Shown: piece after piece, positions 35,974-46,473 of the stretch
Position numbering within the stretch: the first letter of the stretch is position 1
Layout of the letters: every line of letters starts with the position of its first letter
Assembly: GCF_005938125.1 (NCBI RefSeq)
Contig: NZ_VCQN01000001.1
Coordinates: 868,001-932,000 of the forward strand
From: Bacillus sp. BHET2
Lineage (GTDB): Bacteria > Bacillota > Bacilli > Bacillales > Bacillaceae_B
DNA: 64,000 nt
Direction: 5' to 3'
Made by a program: the position numbers and the translations under genes
The notes under the pieces: model-generated
What the model was told of the DNA's origin: nothing
Seen by the model: only the letters and a program-made list of their open reading frames with translations
Databases searched by the model: none

Positions 35974-36360
35974 AGAAAAATTCCTCCTTATGTAGCTAGC
36001 GGTTTATTTATTTTTGCTAACAGAGAAAATACTAACATATGAAAATCTCAATACAATAACAGGAACTTTAACATCGTGCGTCAAGAATATTTCACCATTG
36101 TAATAGAAAGCGATTTCCTGCACAAGATATCCTAATGAAGAATATTAAGGTAATAATAAAAGAATATTTTAGTTTTAGAGGATATTTATGGATGTTAATA
36201 AGAGATTCTTTTCATATTAACGATAGGAAGATTGGAATTCTGCAAGTGGAATTAGTTCAAGAAACTTTATTATTTATCATAGGGAAAGGATTTTATCTTA
36301 ACAAGAAGAACTCTTCCCTCTATACTAATAAAAGAGATGTTTTACAGGAGGAATATTCGC

Positions 36361-36516
36361 ATGGAAAACCAAGACGAAAATATTGTACTTTATAAAGATG
36401 ACCCAGACGAACATAGTGGTCGCTGTGATTGCGGCAATAATATCTTTAAATCCAACGTATTAGATGGGAAATTTTATCGTAAGTGTCAAGAATGCGGTAA
36501 AACAAAAATCGTTTAA
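36361..36516 (+). CDS. Small zinc-ribbon-like protein (51 aa)
   Basis: ATG with CAGGAGGA at a spacing of 8. The peptide MENQDENIVLYKDDPDEHSG is followed by RCDCGNNIF and FYRKCQECGKTKIV. The two Cys pairs (CDC and CQEC) 22 residues apart could hold one zinc as a ribbon. It has no membrane segment, and the family is not recognised. The 240 bases upstream (36120-36360) are AT-rich and hold an open frame without a ribosome site that I do not accept as a gene. Confidence 0.7.
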   Translation: MENQDENIVLYKDDPDEHSGRCDCGNNIFKSNVLDGKFYRKCQECGKTKIV

Positions 36517-36532
36517 GTTGATTGTGTTTAAC

Positions 36533-36579
36533 AAATAGAAAAAAGGAAACCGACCAGTGCGGTTTCCTTTTTTCTATTT
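36533..36579. terminator. Bidirectional terminator between zinc-ribbon gene and hemAT
   Basis: A 20-bp perfect stem: positions 36533-36552 and 36560-36579 (cores GGAAACCG and CGGTTTCC) with A/T tracts on both sides. It overlaps the hemAT stop. Confidence 0.9.
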
Positions 36580-37860
36580 GTTTATCTTATGAATAATAGT
36601 CGAAGCGAACTGTACAAGTTCGTCTGTCGTATGATTAATCTGTCTGATTGCTTCTACTATATGATTTAATTCTGTTTTATTTCGTTTGAACATATCCATA
36701 TAGTTTTCCATTTCCATCTGGACTGTCATGATCCCGCTTTGAACATTCCCGATTTCCTTACGGGAATTCTCGGTTAAGTCCGTCATATTACGGACTCGAT
36801 TAGACACTACACCGATTTGTTTATTGCTTTCATTAACAAGCTGATGAATGGACGTGCTAAGTTCCTTTGAATCTTCCGCTAGCTTTCTAACTTCTGAAGC
36901 AACAACTGCAAATCCCCTGCCTTCATTCCCCGCCCTAGCGGCTTCAATGGAAGCATTTAATGCAAGAAGATTTGTTTGCTCCGCAATTTGTTGGATGGAG
37001 TTAGAGAGCGGAGTAATCTGCTCTGCGATCGTTTTCACCCCTTGAATCTCAGTTAGGAGTGTTTTGATTTGCTCCGTGATGACACCGAAACTATCGATCA
37101 TATTATCCGTTTGGTCTTTGTTCATTTTAGAAAGCTGAAGGAGATTTTTGCTGCTCTTTTCAGTATTTTCCGATTCAGCTCGAATGCTTTCAGCTTTCGT
37201 TGCCGTCTCATTCAAGCTTTGTTCTGTTTGCTTTAAGGATGAACCCAATTCTGTATTCATGTTTAGCATTTCTACTTGGAGCGCCTCGTTCTCATGATGG
37301 AGTTTCTCCAGTTCATCCATTCTGCTTTGAATATAGTATTCGGACACAATGCTCGCATCCAGATGAATCCCATGATCAATTGCAACTAAGACCGAAGCGA
37401 GTTTGGAAGGCTCGTTTTGATAAAGCTCCACGATTTTTGGAATTAATAAATGCTGGATTGTGGTGTAGGTGGAAATAAACCAGTCGATCGTAACTCCATT
37501 CCGATTATGTGTTTTTCCCATACGTTCCCTCATAGCAAAATATTCTTCATTTAATTCACCAGAAAATAAAGAACGGAAATATTCATGAAAGACCTTCTTT
37601 AATCTTGCTCGACTTGAATGATTATCAGCGATTTCAACTAAACTTGGATGCTTGTAAAAATGATCGAGAACAGTATCGAGCAATGTATCTGCTAGTTGGT
37701 CATATACAGGTAGAACTTCTCTCAATTCATGTAAATGATGTTCCTGAAATTGCATATAATGAAGTCTTTCATTCAATTTCTGATTTTGCAGGACAATGAC
37801 GTTTGATGTCGGCATGATCACCGTTTCAGTTTTAGATTTCTTCGAGAATAATACTGCCAT
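36574..37860 (-). CDS. hemAT: Globin-coupled aerotaxis transducer
   Basis: 428 residues. The N-terminal part (about 20-190) is a sensor globin; the proximal heme His is His118 in [20 protein letters not shown] coiled linker leads to a methyl-accepting signalling domain with the hairpin tip [39 protein letters not shown]. There is no membrane segment, so it is a soluble oxygen sensor that signals to CheA. It is the same architecture as B. subtilis HemAT. It is monocistronic. Confidence 0.92.
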   Translation of the reverse strand: MAVLFSKKSKTETVIMPTSNVIVLQNQKLNERLHYMQFQEHHLHELREVLPVYDQLADTLLDTVLDHFYKHPSLVEIADNHSSRARLKKVFHEYFRSLFSGELNEEYFAMRERMGKTHNRNGVTIDWFISTYTTIQHLLIPKIVELYQNEPSKLASVLVAIDHGIHLDASIVSEYYIQSRMDELEKLHHENEALQVEMLNMNTELGSSLKQTEQSLNETATKAESIRAESENTEKSSKNLLQLSKMNKDQTDNMIDSFGVITEQIKTLLTEIQGVKTIAEQITPLSNSIQQIAEQTNLLALNASIEAARAGNEGRGFAVVASEVRKLAEDSKELSTSIHQLVNESNKQIGVVSNRVRNMTDLTENSRKEIGNVQSGIMTVQMEMENYMDMFKRNKTELNHIVEAIRQINHTTDELVQFASTIIHKINK

Positions 37861-38120
37861 TTTGAGGTTGCCTCCGATATAAAATGTTATTTTTTGTTTG
37901 ATTTGTATAATTTTTGTACAACACTAATACCTCTACTTTAACCCAACTTTTTTCCTATGACAATCATTTTGTTACTAATCTTTCAAAAATTCACTTAACC
38001 CTGATTCCATTACATATCTACAAACAAACAAATCCAGTCAAACCCAAATAATCCTTAAGCCAACAAAGCTCCGCCATTCTTTTCCTATTGCCCCTCAAGT
38101 TATACAAAACTTATACACAA

Positions 38121-38177
38121 AGAGGGACGGACCTATGATCCTAGGAGCTAGTCCTAGGAATCGAGGTCCGTCCCTCT
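38121..38177 (-). repeat. AGAGGGACGGACCT perfect inverted repeat with inner palindrome
   Basis: AGAGGGACGGACCT (38121-38134) and AGGTCCGTCCCTCT (38164-38177) are exact inverse copies; inside is a second dyad CCTAGGA/TCCTAGG. It starts 6 bases past the methionine aminopeptidase stop and may act as its terminator, although the T-run is weak. Same core as the repeats at 19.6, 20.2 and 63.6 kb. Confidence 0.75.
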
Positions 38178-38182
38178 TTAAA

Positions 38183-38944
<762 letters not shown>

Positions 38945-39059
38945 TTAAATTTCCTTCCCTTACTATACATAAACATCCCCTGTTTTTAAAGTGAAAGCTC
39001 CCGTCCTTCATTCATAATAATTCAACATACGACAGTCAACATCTCTATCGATTCCTTTT

Positions 39060-40322
39060 TCAGGTTTTCAATTTCTCGATTTTTTCATTTAAGTAATATA
39101 AATCCCACTCCTGCATTTGATCCATATCCATTCCATGCATCACATAATTATGAAAGTCGTACACAATACGTTTCCGTTCCTCAGGGACTTCACGATAAAT
39201 CATAATCAGTGAATCCATAATGGATAATATCACGGAAATATCTCCTTTTCCATAATGAACGATCTGATAATAGCTATGATAAAGAATTTGGTTGAAGGAA
39301 AAGAGTGTTACCAATACTCGTGGACGCTGGTTCTCATCATGTAACGTCACGATGCCGTCCTGTAAGGAATTGGTTTCGCTCAAAATGAGCCCTAAATATT
39401 TAATAGAATCCCTTGCTGTATTTGGATCATTGATTCCTGGAGAGATGGCTCTTAAGGCAACTTCTACAATTTTCTGTAGAGAATAAGCGAGATCGTATTC
39501 CCCCATCCGATCTCTTCCTATATAAATATATGATCCATAGTCTTCTTCACCGTCATCCTCTCCGTGAATGTGTAAAAGGACTTCTCCTTTTTTTACAAAA
39601 TCACCAACGCACTTTTCAAAATTGATCAGTACTTTACTCTTGGCAGCGCTATTGACAATGGCATGGAAATCTATGTATTGAATAAAGCCTGATTTATGGG
39701 CGGGAAATTCAGATCCCTTTTCATACTGATTAGGAATGGTCTTGTAAGGTTTCACAATTTGATTTTCCTGAATTTTGTGATAATACTCAATTACGTTTAG
39801 TGCTTCCCCCTCTAATCCCTCGATTAAACGACTTATCTGAATGGAGGTTGCAATATGGTGTATGAAATAGGCGAAAAAAGCTAAACAAACTATTGCATAG
39901 AGAACACCAATAAAAGCAGAAGATACAAGATGCTCCTCCAGACTTTGTCTCATAAACAACAAAGAAATAATCGAATAAATAAAGCCCCCAAGAAATATGC
40001 CTAGCCCCCTCATCGTTGTTTTATCTTTAACGAAATTTTGAAGCGTTCTTGGTGAGAACTGAGACGAATATGTTGTTAACACAACCATTACAGTCGAAAA
40101 AGTAAACGTAGTCATTGTAAGTAAGGAAGACGCAATCGCACTAAGGACCGTTTGCGCAAGATCGATGCTGGTGAGCATGATAACAGGCAAAAACGGTTCA
40201 AGTTTGTGTATCCAGTATGTATCCAAAGATACCGTGACAATGGCTAAAGCCAATGAACCTACACTGTAGAGAGCAGGAACAATCCATATTCCTTTTCGCA
40301 TGTTCATAAGAATCCTCTTCAC
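39060..40322 (-). CDS. DUF2254 predicted membrane protein
   Basis: 420 residues from a GTG preceded by GGAGAGG at a spacing of 7 (ATG at 40307 is an alternative). Four N-terminal membrane segments are followed by a soluble half with EDDGEEDYGSYIYIGRDRMGEYDLAYSLQKIVEVALRAISPGINDPNTA, the hallmark of DUF2254. The function is unknown; a channel or transporter role is often assumed from the topology only. It is monocistronic. Confidence 0.8.
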   Translation of the reverse strand: MKRILMNMRKGIWIVPALYSVGSLALAIVTVSLDTYWIHKLEPFLPVIMLTSIDLAQTVLSAIASSLLTMTTFTFSTVMVVLTTYSSQFSPRTLQNFVKDKTTMRGLGIFLGGFIYSIISLLFMRQSLEEHLVSSAFIGVLYAIVCLAFFAYFIHHIATSIQISRLIEGLEGEALNVIEYYHKIQENQIVKPYKTIPNQYEKGSEFPAHKSGFIQYIDFHAIVNSAAKSKVLINFEKCVGDFVKKGEVLLHIHGEDDGEEDYGSYIYIGRDRMGEYDLAYSLQKIVEVALRAISPGINDPNTARDSIKYLGLILSETNSLQDGIVTLHDENQRPRVLVTLFSFNQILYHSYYQIVHYGKGDISVILSIMDSLIMIYREVPEERKRIVYDFHNYVMHGMDMDQMQEWDLYYLNEKIEKLKT

Positions 40323-40385
40323 AGGTTTGCCTCTCCCTTAGACATAATGGTACTTCCTACATTAGTTTCTCCCTCAATGAAAATA

Positions 40386-41072
40386 TCAAACCAAAAGAAA
40401 CAGAATAGGAATAATAAACGACATGATCGTTGCCGTCAATGCCATGGCAGCTCCACTTACGGCACCCTCTCTTTCTCCTTCTTTAATGGCCTGAGCAGTT
40501 CCTACACCATGGGAAATGACACCGAATGGAAGCCCTCTTGCTATAGGATGTTTGATGGCCATCATATTGAGAATGGACGGGATCGTCATTGCCCCTATCA
40601 TCCCTGTGACAATAACGACAGTTGGAATTACTTGTATCTTTGCACCGATTACTTGCCCGATATCGACAGCAACAGGGGTCGTAATGGTTTTTATTAATAA
40701 CGATCTGCTCCAGGCAGATGGTATGCCTAACCAAATGCTTAAATAATAGGTCACAAGCATTGACAACCCACTTCCAACCAGAATTCCGAAAACGATAGGC
40801 TGAAAGTTTTCCACCATCAATTTTCTGTGCTGATAAAGAGGATACGCAAGTGCTACAGTTGCGGGACCCAGTAGATAAGTAATGAGGGAAGTTAAATCCG
40901 CATACTGTTCGTAAGGAAGATCCACGACGAGTAATGTAATGATAAGCGCAATGGTACTGATAAAGATAGGAATCGTAAAGGGATTGGGCCAAAGACGATG
41001 TATCTTAACTGCAATGAAAAAGTAGATGAATGTAATGGACAAAGCGAGTAAGATGCTAATAAGATGGACCAT
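40386..41072 (-). CDS. LrgB/CidB family membrane protein
   Basis: 228 residues with five to seven hydrophobic segments. The LrgB pattern is visible (YLLGPATVALAYPLYQHRKLM, LLIKTITTPVAVDIGQVIG, AIKHPIARGLPFGVISHGVGTAQAI). In Staphylococcus and Bacillus LrgAB/CidAB pairs modulate murein hydrolase activity, or export pyruvate in some species. It overlaps the LrgA-type gene by 17 bases, so the two are one operon, like ywbH-ywbG. Confidence 0.87.
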   Translation of the reverse strand: MVHLISILLALSITFIYFFIAVKIHRLWPNPFTIPIFISTIALIITLLVVDLPYEQYADLTSLITYLLGPATVALAYPLYQHRKLMVENFQPIVFGILVGSGLSMLVTYYLSIWLGIPSAWSRSLLIKTITTPVAVDIGQVIGAKIQVIPTVVIVTGMIGAMTIPSILNMMAIKHPIARGLPFGVISHGVGTAQAIKEGEREGAVSGAAMALTATIMSFIIPILFLLV

Positions 41073-41436
41073 GTTTCCTTTTCTCCTTCCACTTGATTAA
41101 ACGATCTGCAGATAGAGCTGTGCTAACGAAGCCAATTAATGCGCTAACGAAAAGAATGATAATCAGTTTCCAGCCATACTCTTTAAAATACGAACCCAAG
41201 ACGATGGCACTAACGGATAACGGAAGGAAAAAGAAGGAGAAGTGTCTTAAAAAGAACCCTGACCCGTCAATAAGTAAACGTTCATTCACCACACCACTCA
41301 GCAATAATAGAAACAATAGAAGCATTCCGATAATGCTTCCTGGAATGGGTAAATGGAGGAACGCTGCAACCCACTTGCCCAATTCATAAAATAAGCAAAG
41401 AATGGTAATCTGTATGATGACTCGAATGGCTTGCAT
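41056..41436 (-). CDS. LrgA/CidA family holin-like protein
   Basis: 126 residues from the ATG at 41436 (GGAG at a spacing of 6; the upstream ATGs lack ribosome sites). Four membrane segments include the family motif LPIPGSIIGMLLLFLLLLSG (residues about 32-51) and FFLRHFSFFFLPLSVSAI. It is the holin-like half of the LrgAB pair and lies directly upstream of the LrgB gene. The basic C-terminal tail KWKEKRKHGPSY is typical. Confidence 0.85.
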   Translation of the reverse strand: MQAIRVIIQITILCLFYELGKWVAAFLHLPIPGSIIGMLLLFLLLLSGVVNERLLIDGSGFFLRHFSFFFLPLSVSAIVLGSYFKEYGWKLIIILFVSALIGFVSTALSADRLIKWKEKRKHGPSY

Positions 41437-41515
41437 AAGCATCTCCTCTCGTAATATTCCTTCCGATTTTAACACAAATGGGTACAAAAACGAGTAAATT
41501 AGGAACGATAAGAAA

Positions 41516-41542
41516 AGAGCACAGGGAAGTCCCCTATGCTCT
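41516..41542 (-). terminator. Terminator of the DJ-1/PfpI gene
   Basis: On the minus strand AGAGCATAGGGGA and TCCCTGTGCTCT pair with one mismatch, followed by TTTCTTAT; it is about 40 bases past the stop. Confidence 0.65.
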
Positions 41543-41582
41543 TACATAACGAAATGTATTGTTTTAACGTCAATAAACAATA

Positions 41583-42236
41583 TTATAAAACTTTAACGAA
41601 AGCTTCTGCCGCTGATTGACTGGACTGTGGGTTTTGGCCTGTCACAAATTTCCCATCTGTTATTACATGGTCACTCCATGCATCAGATTTTTCAAATTGA
41701 GCCCCTTGCTCTCTTAATTTAGTTTCTAATAAGAAAGGCATTAACGAGTCAAGGCCAGTCTGCTGCTCTTCTTCGTTTGTAAATCCAGTCAAGCTTTTCC
41801 CGTCAACCAACCATTTCCCATTTGAAAGTTTTGTGCCTACAAAACCGGCAGGTCCGTGGCATACTGAACCAATTGCCTTATTGTTTTCTGCAAAGTGGGC
41901 TAATGCCTGTTGAAGCTCTGGACTGTCAGGTAGGTCAAACATTGTTCCGTGTCCTCCAGGAAGGAAGATGCCTGCATATTCATTTACATTCAACTGTGAA
42001 AGGACCATAGTTTGATCAAGTTCCTTCGTAATACCCTTCCATTTCTCCACCTGTTCATCATCAAGACTATTCGGGTCTAATGGGATGCGTCCTCCTTTCA
42101 AGCTTGCCACATCTACTTCGTGACCTTGATTCTTGAATTCTTCATATGGTTCAGCGAACTCGGATAACCATAATCCTGTTTCGTGTTCATCATCAATTTT
42201 GCTTTCATTGGTTAAAACCATTAATATTTTTTTCAA
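41583..42236 (-). CDS. DJ-1/PfpI superfamily protein (type 1 glutamine amidotransferase-like)
   Basis: 217 residues. The nucleophile elbow is AIGSVCHGPAGFVG with Cys at about residue 124, and the glutamate comes from the block NEYAGIFLPGGHGTMFDLP. N-terminus: KILMVLTNESKIDDEHETGLWLSEFAEPYEEF, which is typical of the Hsp31-like glyoxalase III/chaperone branch. It may detoxify methylglyoxal or repair glycated proteins; this is inference from family. It is monocistronic, and transcribed away from topB. Confidence 0.85.
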   Translation of the reverse strand: MKKILMVLTNESKIDDEHETGLWLSEFAEPYEEFKNQGHEVDVASLKGGRIPLDPNSLDDEQVEKWKGITKELDQTMVLSQLNVNEYAGIFLPGGHGTMFDLPDSPELQQALAHFAENNKAIGSVCHGPAGFVGTKLSNGKWLVDGKSLTGFTNEEEQQTGLDSLMPFLLETKLREQGAQFEKSDAWSDHVITDGKFVTGQNPQSSQSAAEAFVKVL

Positions 42237-42484
42237 CGTATACCCTCCATTTTAGTTAACTCATTTCCTACTCTATTGTTTATCCACTTTTCTCTGAATT
42301 AAACTTCAAGTGGGTATTTTTCTCGTCATACCCAGGTATAAGTTAACCTTTCTCTATTAGCTTCGTGTTAAAAGACCGCTCCTTAAATGATGAAATAAAA
42401 TTGAACAAAACCTCCTGCTAAAAAAGATGTATCCAAAGACGAACAATCTGTGAAAATTGATCGGGTTCAGTGAACGGAATGTAA

Positions 42485-42619
42485 GCAGGTGGTCTATTTA
42501 ATGAAGTATTTTATCTATCTAGAATTCCTCAATTAACCATGACATTGGTTGAAAAACAGATGATGAATAATCCTGCTTTCAAAAAGTTTCTCGGGTATTG
42601 GGAAGAGAGTTGGACGTAG
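42485..42619 (+). pseudogene. Possible gene remnant upstream of topB terminus
   Basis: A frame after a TAA at 42482 reads AGGLFNEVFYLSRIPQLTMT then LVEKQMMNNPAFKKFLGYWE and stops at 42619. It has protein-like composition but no start or ribosome site, and is probably the tail of a lost gene. The family is not recognised. The rest of 42237-42677 shows nothing I can support. Confidence 0.3.
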
Positions 42620-42677
42620 AAAACATTGCATGACATTTCTCATTCATATAATCACTCTACCACCTTTTATCAAACGG

Positions 42678-44840
42678 TTAATTAATATCAAATTGGAATT
42701 GAATTTTCTTTTGAGCTGGATCCCAGCTAAGGTAGGCTGAAAACTCCTTCTCTCCTTTTTTAAAGCCATCAATTCGATCGGATTTTCCATTAGTTAATAC
42801 TTTTTTGACAATCGTCTGGGAGATTCTCTTTTGTAGAATGGTTTTAGAAATCGTAAAGCTGCATTTCGTTTTTTGATAATTGGAGCACCCATAGAATTTT
42901 CCTTTGTCAATTACCTTTCCGCCACATTTCAAGCAGGTGCCGACGCTAGTTTTTGAGGCTCTTTTTCCTTTCCCTCCTTTTGTTCGTTGGATGGAATCTG
43001 TATCGAGGTCCATGAAGTTCCAGGTTTTGGATTCGTGCAGAGCGCTTTCCACAAGCCGCTCACTTAATTTTTTTACTTGCTCCATAAATTCAGGAGCAGA
43101 GGCTTTGCCTTTTCCTATCTCTTGGAGACGCTGCTCCCACTTGGCCGTCATCTCAGCAGACGCTAACACATTTTCCCCTATTGCACGAATGAGAACCTTT
43201 GCTTTATCTGTCGGAAATACAATGTTTTTCTGAATATCAATATACTGTCGATCCTTGAGCATCGTAATAATCCCTGCCCTCGTTGCTTCAGTCCCGAGAC
43301 CTTCTGTTTTCTTTAACACCTTCTCAAGCTCATCATTGTCCATGTATTTCCCTGCTGTTTTCATCAATGTAATCAGCTGTCCCTCAGTGTACCTTTTTGG
43401 AGGCTGCGTTTTCCCTTCCTTTATACCGACCTTTTTTACATTCCCTGTATCATCTTGTTTTACATTTGGCAGTAGCGGTTCTTCCTCTTTTTCATCTTGC
43501 ATGAGGACCTGTCTCCATCCCTCCTTGAGAATCTGTTTACCTTTAGATACAAACTCAGCCCGCTCATCTACAACTGTCGTAATAGTAGTATAATTCATTA
43601 TTGCTTTATCATGATGTGCTGCAATAAAACGTTTAACTACAACATCATAGATCTTCTTTTCATCTGGTGATAAAGTTTCGGGATCTGTTACTTGTTCGGT
43701 TGGAATAATGGCATAGTGATCAGATACCTTTGATTCGTTCACAAATCTCTTGTTGTTCAACAAGCTTGAATGTGGGGTAGGGATCCAATTACTATAAGGG
43801 CTGAATTTTTTAAGCTTACCTAATATTTCCGGAAATGTTTCAGCCTCACCTTTCGTTACATATTGAGAATCTGACCTTGGGTAGGATACTATACCTTTCT
43901 GGTAAAGCTTCTGAAGGATATCCAGTGTTTTCTTAGGGGAGAACTTAAACATTTTGTTAATCGTCGCTTGAAGAGCCGAAAGATTGAAAAGTAAAGGTGG
44001 GGAAAACTCTTTTTGCTCTATTTTCATCTTTGCTACATGTGCTGGCTTGTTTTGGCAGAACGTTGCAATTTTATCCGCAAGTTCCCGGGATTTTATTCGA
44101 CTTTCCCCGTCTTTTTCCCAGGTTCCCTCATAAACGTGTTCTCCTATTTGAAAGCTAGCCTTCACTTCCCAAAAAGGCTCACTTTTAAAACGGTCAATTT
44201 CTTCATCCCTTTTCACAATTAAAGCAAGCGTAGGTGTCTGTACCCTTCCGGCTGAAAATACATCTGACATCCCTTGTTGTTTCAGGAGAATACTATAGAC
44301 CCTTGAAGCATTCATTCCCACAAGCCAATCGGCACAGGTACGGGAATACGCTTCATAGTAAAGCGGTCTCATTTCCGCCTCTTCTCTTAATTGTTCAAAT
44401 CCCTGTACAATGGCCTTCTCTGTTAAGGAAGAAATCCATAGTCTTTTCATCGGTTTTTGAACCTTAGACATGGAGATGATGTTGCGAATGATTAATTCCC
44501 CTTCTCTTCCTGCATCACCTGCGTGTATGATTTCCGTTACTTCATTTCTCTTTAGAAGCTCTTTAATGACAGAGAATTGTTTCGCTTTAGCCCTTTGCAA
44601 CTCATACTGAAATCTAGGGGGAATGAGAGGGAGTTCTTCCAAATTCCACTTCTTCCATTTACTTTCATATTTTTCTGGTGCTTGAAGTTGAAAAAGATGT
44701 CCCACTGCCCATGTTATATAAGCTCCTTTAGGGAATACATCGTTTGAATGAACTTCAATATATCCTTGCCGCTTTCTGTGTGAAAAAGGCTTTGCAAGGG
44801 TTGCTCCTTGGTCGGGTTTTTCAGCTATTACAACTTTCAT
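42678..44840 (-). CDS. topB: DNA topoisomerase III
   Basis: 720 residues. TOPRIM block at the N-terminus (KVVIAEKPDQGATLAKPF, then HAGDAGREGELIIRNII), the domain with TCADWLVGMNASRVYS, and the catalytic tyrosine in KGIVSYPRSDSQYVTKGE. A zinc-ribbon tail is present (CLKCGGKVIDKGKFYGCSNYQKTKCSF). It is a type IA enzyme that decatenates replication and recombination intermediates. The length equals that of Bacillus TopB, and it is monocistronic. Confidence 0.94.
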   Translation of the reverse strand: MKVVIAEKPDQGATLAKPFSHRKRQGYIEVHSNDVFPKGAYITWAVGHLFQLQAPEKYESKWKKWNLEELPLIPPRFQYELQRAKAKQFSVIKELLKRNEVTEIIHAGDAGREGELIIRNIISMSKVQKPMKRLWISSLTEKAIVQGFEQLREEAEMRPLYYEAYSRTCADWLVGMNASRVYSILLKQQGMSDVFSAGRVQTPTLALIVKRDEEIDRFKSEPFWEVKASFQIGEHVYEGTWEKDGESRIKSRELADKIATFCQNKPAHVAKMKIEQKEFSPPLLFNLSALQATINKMFKFSPKKTLDILQKLYQKGIVSYPRSDSQYVTKGEAETFPEILGKLKKFSPYSNWIPTPHSSLLNNKRFVNESKVSDHYAIIPTEQVTDPETLSPDEKKIYDVVVKRFIAAHHDKAIMNYTTITTVVDERAEFVSKGKQILKEGWRQVLMQDEKEEEPLLPNVKQDDTGNVKKVGIKEGKTQPPKRYTEGQLITLMKTAGKYMDNDELEKVLKKTEGLGTEATRAGIITMLKDRQYIDIQKNIVFPTDKAKVLIRAIGENVLASAEMTAKWEQRLQEIGKGKASAPEFMEQVKKLSERLVESALHESKTWNFMDLDTDSIQRTKGGKGKRASKTSVGTCLKCGGKVIDKGKFYGCSNYQKTKCSFTISKTILQKRISQTIVKKVLTNGKSDRIDGFKKGEKEFSAYLSWDPAQKKIQFQFDIN

Positions 44841-45022
44841 AACATTCTCCTGTTCTTGTTTATTGTTTCATTTATTATAACATGATTTCCAGAACTCTTG
44901 TTCTATATTATGGAAGAAATGATGATTGTAAATCCCCTTTCTAATTTGTAATCATTTGATTACAAATTAGGAAGTCATATTCACGTAAATCCATCGTTCA
45001 CAACTTTACTATCCAAACAAAA

Positions 45023-45048
45023 AAGGCTGGCACCTGTTCGCCAGCCTT
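45023..45048 (-). terminator. Terminator of the M24 peptidase gene
   Basis: AAGGCTGGC / GCCAGCCTT with TTTTTT on the minus strand, 8 bases past the stop. Confidence 0.85.
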
Positions 45049-45055
45049 CCCATTG

Positions 45056-46153
45056 TTATTCGATGATTTGTAGCTCTTTTGGATATTTGGTTAACGTTAC
45101 GTGCCCATCTTCTGTAATGAGAACATCATCTTCAATTCTTACTCCACCGAGTTCAGGTACATATATGCCAGGCTCGATTGTATAAGTCATTCCTTCTTTT
45201 AAGATTCCATCATTTAAATGACTCATGGATGGAAACTCATGGACGTTGATTCCTAATCCGTGACCGATTCGATGAGGGAAAAATTCTCCGTAGCCGGCAT
45301 CTGTAATGATGTCACGGGCTATTTGATCCAGATCACCAATTCGATTACCGGGCTTACTTGCCTGAAGAGACGCCAGTTCAGCTTTCAGTACAGTGTTGTA
45401 AATGTCTTTTTGTTTATCAGAAACCGACTTATATGCGAATGTTCTGGTGATGTCGGATGTATATCCTTCTAGAACAACGCCAAGATCGAATAATACGAAG
45501 TCGCCAGCTTTTAACGTTCGATCACCTGGGTTTCCATGTGGATCTCCCGCTTTTTCACCGAAGAGGACCATCGTAGAAAACGACATTTCACGAATGCCCT
45601 TTTTCTTTAATTCATACTCGATTTTTGCAAGAACTTCCATTTCTGTAATACCTTCTTGTAGTGCCCCTACTCCCACTTCGACACCGAAATCTGCCATTTT
45701 AGCTGCCCGGCGCATGATTTCGATTTCACTCTCATCCTTCACGAGCCGCATCTCATTCAGTTTATCCTCAACATTCACAACAGCTGGTGAGTGGAACATG
45801 CTTAAAAATGCTTGAGATCGTCCGTATGTTACAACTTCATTCTCAAAAGCTACTTTGGCTCCATCTATACCTCTCGTTTGAATGGCTTGTTTTATAAACG
45901 CCCATGGATCCTCATGGTCAGAATAACCAACCACTTCGCTGTTCCATCCTGCGTCCTTTACCTGACGCGCTTCCATACCAGGTACCACAACAAATGGTTC
46001 AGCATCTGGGAATACGAAGAGGCCCATTAAGCGTTCATGTGGATCTGTGTGAAAGTTTGTTAAATAAAATACATTTTCTGTTGAATTAATAAATGCCGCA
46101 TCAATATTTTCTTCCTTTAACCAGGTTTTCAATATTTCTAATCGTTGTTTCAA
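45056..46153 (-). CDS. M24 family Xaa-Pro peptidase (YkvY/PepQ-like)
   Basis: 365 residues. Pita-bread metallopeptidase ligands are visible: FVLFDLGVVLEGYTSDITRTFAY (Asp pair), HRIGHGLGINVHEFPS (His), MTYTIEPGIYVPELGGVRIEDDVLIT (two Glu). The N-terminal domain (RLEILKTWLKEENIDAAFIN) is that of creatinase/prolidase-type proteins. It should cleave Xaa-Pro dipeptides in the cytosol. It is monocistronic. Confidence 0.9.
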   Translation of the reverse strand: MKQRLEILKTWLKEENIDAAFINSTENVFYLTNFHTDPHERLMGLFVFPDAEPFVVVPGMEARQVKDAGWNSEVVGYSDHEDPWAFIKQAIQTRGIDGAKVAFENEVVTYGRSQAFLSMFHSPAVVNVEDKLNEMRLVKDESEIEIMRRAAKMADFGVEVGVGALQEGITEMEVLAKIEYELKKKGIREMSFSTMVLFGEKAGDPHGNPGDRTLKAGDFVLFDLGVVLEGYTSDITRTFAYKSVSDKQKDIYNTVLKAELASLQASKPGNRIGDLDQIARDIITDAGYGEFFPHRIGHGLGINVHEFPSMSHLNDGILKEGMTYTIEPGIYVPELGGVRIEDDVLITEDGHVTLTKYPKELQIIE

Positions 46154-46402
46154 TGTGAGTTCCTCCTTGATTTACATGATGTTATGTATCCGATTAACAT
46201 GAGCATATCTATGCTAACATATTTTCTTGAGAGTTTGAAATAATCACGTTTGAAGGAAAGGATCACATATCTTAAAGATAATGTGCAATTCGTATAGAGA
46301 GGTAAGTGACATCACGACGAAAAGGTTTCTTCTTGAAGAATTTTTTGGGGAAGGCTTGAGTTTTCCTACCTCTATCCTATAAGAAACGGAGGTCGTGTGT
46401 GA

Positions 46403-46408
46403 TATAAT
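46403..46408 (+). promoter_or_regulatory. Extended -10 promoter of the holin-like toxin gene
   Basis: TGATATAAT (TG at 46400-46401 plus the perfect TATAAT) is an extended -10 element; a clear -35 is not seen. It predicts a start of transcription near 46415, about 60 bases before the toxin codon. Confidence 0.5.
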
Positions 46409-46441
46409 CTGATATATACAGTGAATGTAGGGTGGGAGTGG

Positions 46442-46465
46442 CCACTTCCTTATAGAAGGAGGTGG
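46442..46465 (+). promoter_or_regulatory. Hairpin sequestering the toxin Shine-Dalgarno
   Basis: CCACTTCCTT (46442-46451) pairs over ten positions, one of them G-U, with AAGGAGGTGG (46456-46465), around the loop ATAG. The right arm is the whole ribosome site of the downstream peptide. Such burying of the SD is typical of type I toxin mRNAs. Confidence 0.7.
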
Positions 46466-46473
46466 TGCTTATA

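Noticed and set aside
36056-36073. WalR box for the yocH-like gene (TGTTAA-N6-TGTTAT)
   Set aside because: Spacing is 6 instead of 5, so it was not listed as a site on its own.
36135-36395. 86-codon open frame before the zinc-ribbon gene
   Set aside because: No ribosome site, AT-rich composition, and it overlaps the well-supported small gene in another frame.
40483-40992. 169-codon frame on the minus strand within lrgB
   Set aside because: It is an alternate frame of the LrgB gene, full of Cys, His and Tyr, with no coding pattern.
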